NCBI RefSeq assembly: GCF_900176515.1
Contig: NZ_FWXV01000002.1
Location: 1,302,001-1,366,000 of the forward strand
DNA length: 64,000 bases
Source: Kibdelosporangium aridum
GTDB taxonomy: Bacteria > Actinomycetota > Actinomycetes > Mycobacteriales > Pseudonocardiaceae
Direction of reading: 5' to 3'
Below the pieces are notes generated by a model, which saw only the letters and a list, made by a program, of their open reading frames with translations, made no database searches and was not told the origin of the DNA. This document shows positions 61,846-64,000 of the stretch, one piece after another (the stretch's first letter is position 1; each line of letters begins with the position of its first letter). The position numbers and the translations under genes were made by a program.

Positions 61846-62760
61846 GTGCAGCTCGGGCTCGTCGGCCTCGGCCGAATGGGTTTCAACATGCGCGAACGCT
61901 TGCGCAAGGGTGGCCACGAGGTGGTCGGCTACGACCGCAACCCGGACGTCACCGACGCCGAGTCGCTGACTGACCTGGTCGGCAAACTCGAAGCGCCGCG
62001 TGCGGTCTGGGTGATGGTCCCGGCCGGGGAGCCGACAAGGCAGACCATCGAGGAACTCGGTTCGCTGCTGGCCGAAGGCGATCTGGTGATCGACGGTGGC
62101 AACTCGAAGTACACCGAGGACCAGCGCAACGCCGCCAAGCTCGCCGAGCGCGGCATCCACTACCTGGATGTCGGCGTCTCCGGCGGTGTTTGGGGTCTGG
62201 AGAACGGCTACGGCCTGATGGTCGGCGGATCCGAAGAGGACGTTGACCGGATGCTGCCGATCTTCGACACGCTCCGGCCGGAAGGCCCGCGCGAGGAGGG
62301 CTTCGCGCACGCCGGTCCGATCGGCGCCGGGCACTACGCCAAGATGGTGCACAACGGCATCGAGTACGGACTGATGCAGGCGTACGCCGAAGGCTTCGAA
62401 CTGCTCGACACCGCCAAGATCGTCGAGAACGTGCCCGCGGTGATCAAGGCGTGGCAGCGTGGAACCGTTGTGCGGTCGTGGTTGCTCGACTTGTTGGTGC
62501 GCGCGCTCGACTCCGACCCCGAGCTGGACGACCTGCGCGGTTACGTCGAGGACTCCGGCGAAGGCCGGTGGACCGTGGCCGAAGCGATCGACAAAGCCGT
62601 GCCCGCGCCGGTCATCTCCGCCGCGCTGTTCGCTCGATTCGCTTCGCGGCAAGCGGATTCGCCCGCGATGCGGGCGGTTGCCTCGTTGCGTGCGCAGTTC
62701 GGTGGACACGCCGTGCAGAAAGCCGGTCCGAGTTCGGGATCCGGCAGCACGCAGGCCTAG
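61846..62760 (+). CDS. gnd: 6-phosphogluconate dehydrogenase, short decarboxylating type
   Basis: 304 aa, typical of the NAD-dependent short Gnd. It has LGLVGLGRMGFNMRERLRKGGHEVVGYDRN, GDLVIDGGNSKYTED, YLDVGVSGGVWGLENGYGLMVGG, and the catalytic Lys/His in HAGPIGAGHYAKMVHNGIEYG. It converts 6-phosphogluconate to ribulose 5-phosphate. GTG 61846 follows AAGGGGAG. Its stop abuts the recF start directly. gnd between dnaN and recF is common in actinobacteria. Confidence 0.96.
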   Translation: MQLGLVGLGRMGFNMRERLRKGGHEVVGYDRNPDVTDAESLTDLVGKLEAPRAVWVMVPAGEPTRQTIEELGSLLAEGDLVIDGGNSKYTEDQRNAAKLAERGIHYLDVGVSGGVWGLENGYGLMVGGSEEDVDRMLPIFDTLRPEGPREEGFAHAGPIGAGHYAKMVHNGIEYGLMQAYAEGFELLDTAKIVENVPAVIKAWQRGTVVRSWLLDLLVRALDSDPELDDLRGYVEDSGEGRWTVAEAIDKAVPAPVISAALFARFASRQADSPAMRAVASLRAQFGGHAVQKAGPSSGSGSTQA

Positions 62761-63921
62761 GTGTACGTCCGGCAGTTGCAGGTCGTCGACTTCCGGTCGT
62801 GGGAGCACGCCGATCTGACTTTCGAACCTGGGCCGTGCGTGCTCATCGGCGCGAACGGCCAAGGTAAGACCAACTTGGTCGAAGCCATCGGGTACACCGC
62901 GACACTCGGTTCACACCGGGTGGCGACCGACGCGCCGATGATCCGGCACGGTGCCCAGCGCGCGATCGTGCGCACAGCGGTGGTCAACGAAGGCCGCGAG
63001 CTCACGATCGAACTGGAAATCACGGCGGGCAAAGCGAATCGTGCCCGGGTGAATCGCGGTCCGGTGCCTCGGCCACGTGACGTGCTCGGGATCCTGCGCA
63101 CTGTGCTGTTCGCGCCGGAGGACCTGGCGTTGGTGCGCGGCGATCCCGGTGAGCGCCGTCGTTTCCTCGACGACCTCCTTGTGCTGCGCGCGCCGAGGTA
63201 CGCCGGTGTCCGGTCGGACTACGAAAGGGTGTTGCGGCAACGGAACGCGTTGCTCAAAACCGCCGGTGCCGCGCGTCGTGCCGGGGCCAAAGGCGACATC
63301 GCGACTCTCGACGTGTGGGACGGGCACCTTGCGACGCACGGCGGGCAACTTCTTGCCGCGAGGCTTGATCTCGTTGCGGATCTCGCGCCGCACGTGTTAG
63401 CCGCGTACGCCGGGGTTGCGGGCAGTGACAGCGGTCGGCCCGCGTCCATTTCGTACAAGTCGTCGATCGCCGAGAGCCTTGAACCGAGCTACGGCGTCTC
63501 GGGTGGTGACCGCGCTGATCCGGAGATAGTCGCGGACGCCCTGCTCGCGGCCATGGCGGCGAACCGGTCACAGGAACTGGACCGTGGCGTCAGCCTGGTC
63601 GGCCCGCACCGGGACGAGCTCGAACTGATCTTGGGGGAGGCGCCGGCGAAGGGATACGCGAGTCACGGCGAGTCATGGTCGTACGCCCTGGCTCTGCGGT
63701 TGGCCGCGTACGAGCTGCTGCGGGCCGAGGGAACCGAACCGGTCCTGGTGTTGGACGATGTCTTCGCCGAACTGGACCGGCGCCGCCGGACGCGACTCGC
63801 CGAAGTGGCCGCAGCGGCCGAACAGGTCCTGATCACGGCCGCGGTAGCGGAAGATGTGCCCAGCGAATTGGCCGGGACACGGTTCTCGGTCGCGGACGGG
63901 GAGGTGCGTCGTGCGGGATGA
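62761..63921 (+). CDS. recF: DNA replication and repair protein RecF
   Basis: A 386-aa SMC-like ATPase. Walker A is [63 protein letters not shown] and Walker [23 protein letters not shown] follow. It helps load RecA at gaps. GTG 62761 directly follows the gnd stop. It overlaps dciA by 11 bp. Confidence 0.97.
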   Translation: MYVRQLQVVDFRSWEHADLTFEPGPCVLIGANGQGKTNLVEAIGYTATLGSHRVATDAPMIRHGAQRAIVRTAVVNEGRELTIELEITAGKANRARVNRGPVPRPRDVLGILRTVLFAPEDLALVRGDPGERRRFLDDLLVLRAPRYAGVRSDYERVLRQRNALLKTAGAARRAGAKGDIATLDVWDGHLATHGGQLLAARLDLVADLAPHVLAAYAGVAGSDSGRPASISYKSSIAESLEPSYGVSGGDRADPEIVADALLAAMAANRSQELDRGVSLVGPHRDELELILGEAPAKGYASHGESWSYALALRLAAYELLRAEGTEPVLVLDDVFAELDRRRRTRLAEVAAAAEQVLITAAVAEDVPSELAGTRFSVADGEVRRAG

Positions 63922-64000
63922 CGATCAGCTACCGAAGATCACCCCCAGTGGTGTGACCCGTCCCACAACTGGGGACAACTCTGTGGATAGTGTGGATAAC
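63911..64000 (+). CDS. dciA: DciA/DUF721 family protein, N-terminal 30 codons (3' truncated by window)
   Basis: A GTG at 63911, 6 nt after GGGAGG, opens a frame ([18 protein letters not shown], then [12 protein letters not shown]) that runs to the window end. A DUF721 gene normally follows recF in actinobacteria; its product DciA helps load DnaB. The call rests on position and the strong ribosome-binding site, since the conserved domain lies outside the window. Its first codons contain DnaA-box-like sequences. Confidence 0.7.
   Translation, partial: MRDDDQLPKITPSGVTRPTTGDNSVDSVDN
63982..63999 (-). promoter_or_regulatory. Tandem DnaA boxes inside the dciA start
   Basis: TGTGGATAG (63982-63990) is directly followed by TGTGGATAA (63991-63999). 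The second is the exact complement of TTATCCACA and the first differs at one base. Confidence 0.8.

Overview
This 64 kb window is chromosomal DNA of a high-GC actinobacterium, most likely a member of the Pseudonocardiaceae (Amycolatopsis/Kibdelosporangium-like). The grounds are its base composition, frequent GTG starts, MacS-type sensor kinase, secreted Pro/Ala-rich proteins, and the replication-origin gene order. It runs from the 3' end of dnaB across the origin to recF and the first codons of dciA. No rRNA, tRNA, insertion sequence, prophage or CRISPR array was found.

Region 1 (1-9.1 kb, accessory): after the dnaB fragment come small stress or detoxification genes, each with a nearby regulator. 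These are a RibD-like reductase; a WYL regulator divergent from a VOC (glyoxalase-fold) protein across a 29-bp palindrome; an MFS exporter; a methyltransferase; an ArsR-AHSA1-DUF899 operon; and two divergent MarR regulators, one preceding a LigB dioxygenase with a near-perfect 20-bp operator between them. A small protein resembling a degenerate GGDEF domain closes the region.

Region 2 (9.1-14.7 kb, surface cluster): three minus-strand genes encode exported proteins. The central one (1232 aa) carries 18 repeats of about 51 residues that resemble the chaplin hydrophobic domain, with the cysteine usually replaced by Phe.

Region 3 (14.8-36.5 kb): a membrane-anchored beta-helix protein; an AI-2E-type transporter, sensor kinase, response regulator and DUF1707 operon; PTS enzyme I with a PfkB-family kinase; an MMPL transporter divergent from TetR with paired inverted operators; a 1046-aa alpha-solenoid protein coupled to TetR; leuS; a phytase-like secreted protein; SdpI, YqgE and an MFS transporter. 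A short tandem array of about 71-bp structured repeats lies between MMPL and the kinase gene.

Region 4 (36.4-64 kb, origin core): the order is cca, NUDIX, DUF6049, murJ, pseudokinase, sigM, anti-sigma, trxB, trxA, cwlM, GNAT, (aminotransferase, ddl-like), parB, parA, rsmG, jag, yidC, yidD, rnpA, rpmH, dnaA, oriC, dnaN, gnd, recF, dciA. It matches the known M. tuberculosis Rv3907c-Rv0003 layout, with an aminotransferase and an ATP-grasp ligase inserted before parB. Four parS-like sites cluster in 51.4-54.3 kb. The 1.8-kb dnaA-dnaN gap holds DnaA boxes, a 19-bp-arm palindrome containing one box, an AT-richer stretch next to dnaN, and an array of CAGAAA-type motifs that known oriC elements do not explain. 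Together these genes cover initiation, segregation, envelope biogenesis (MurJ, CwlM, YidC) and thiol-redox control.
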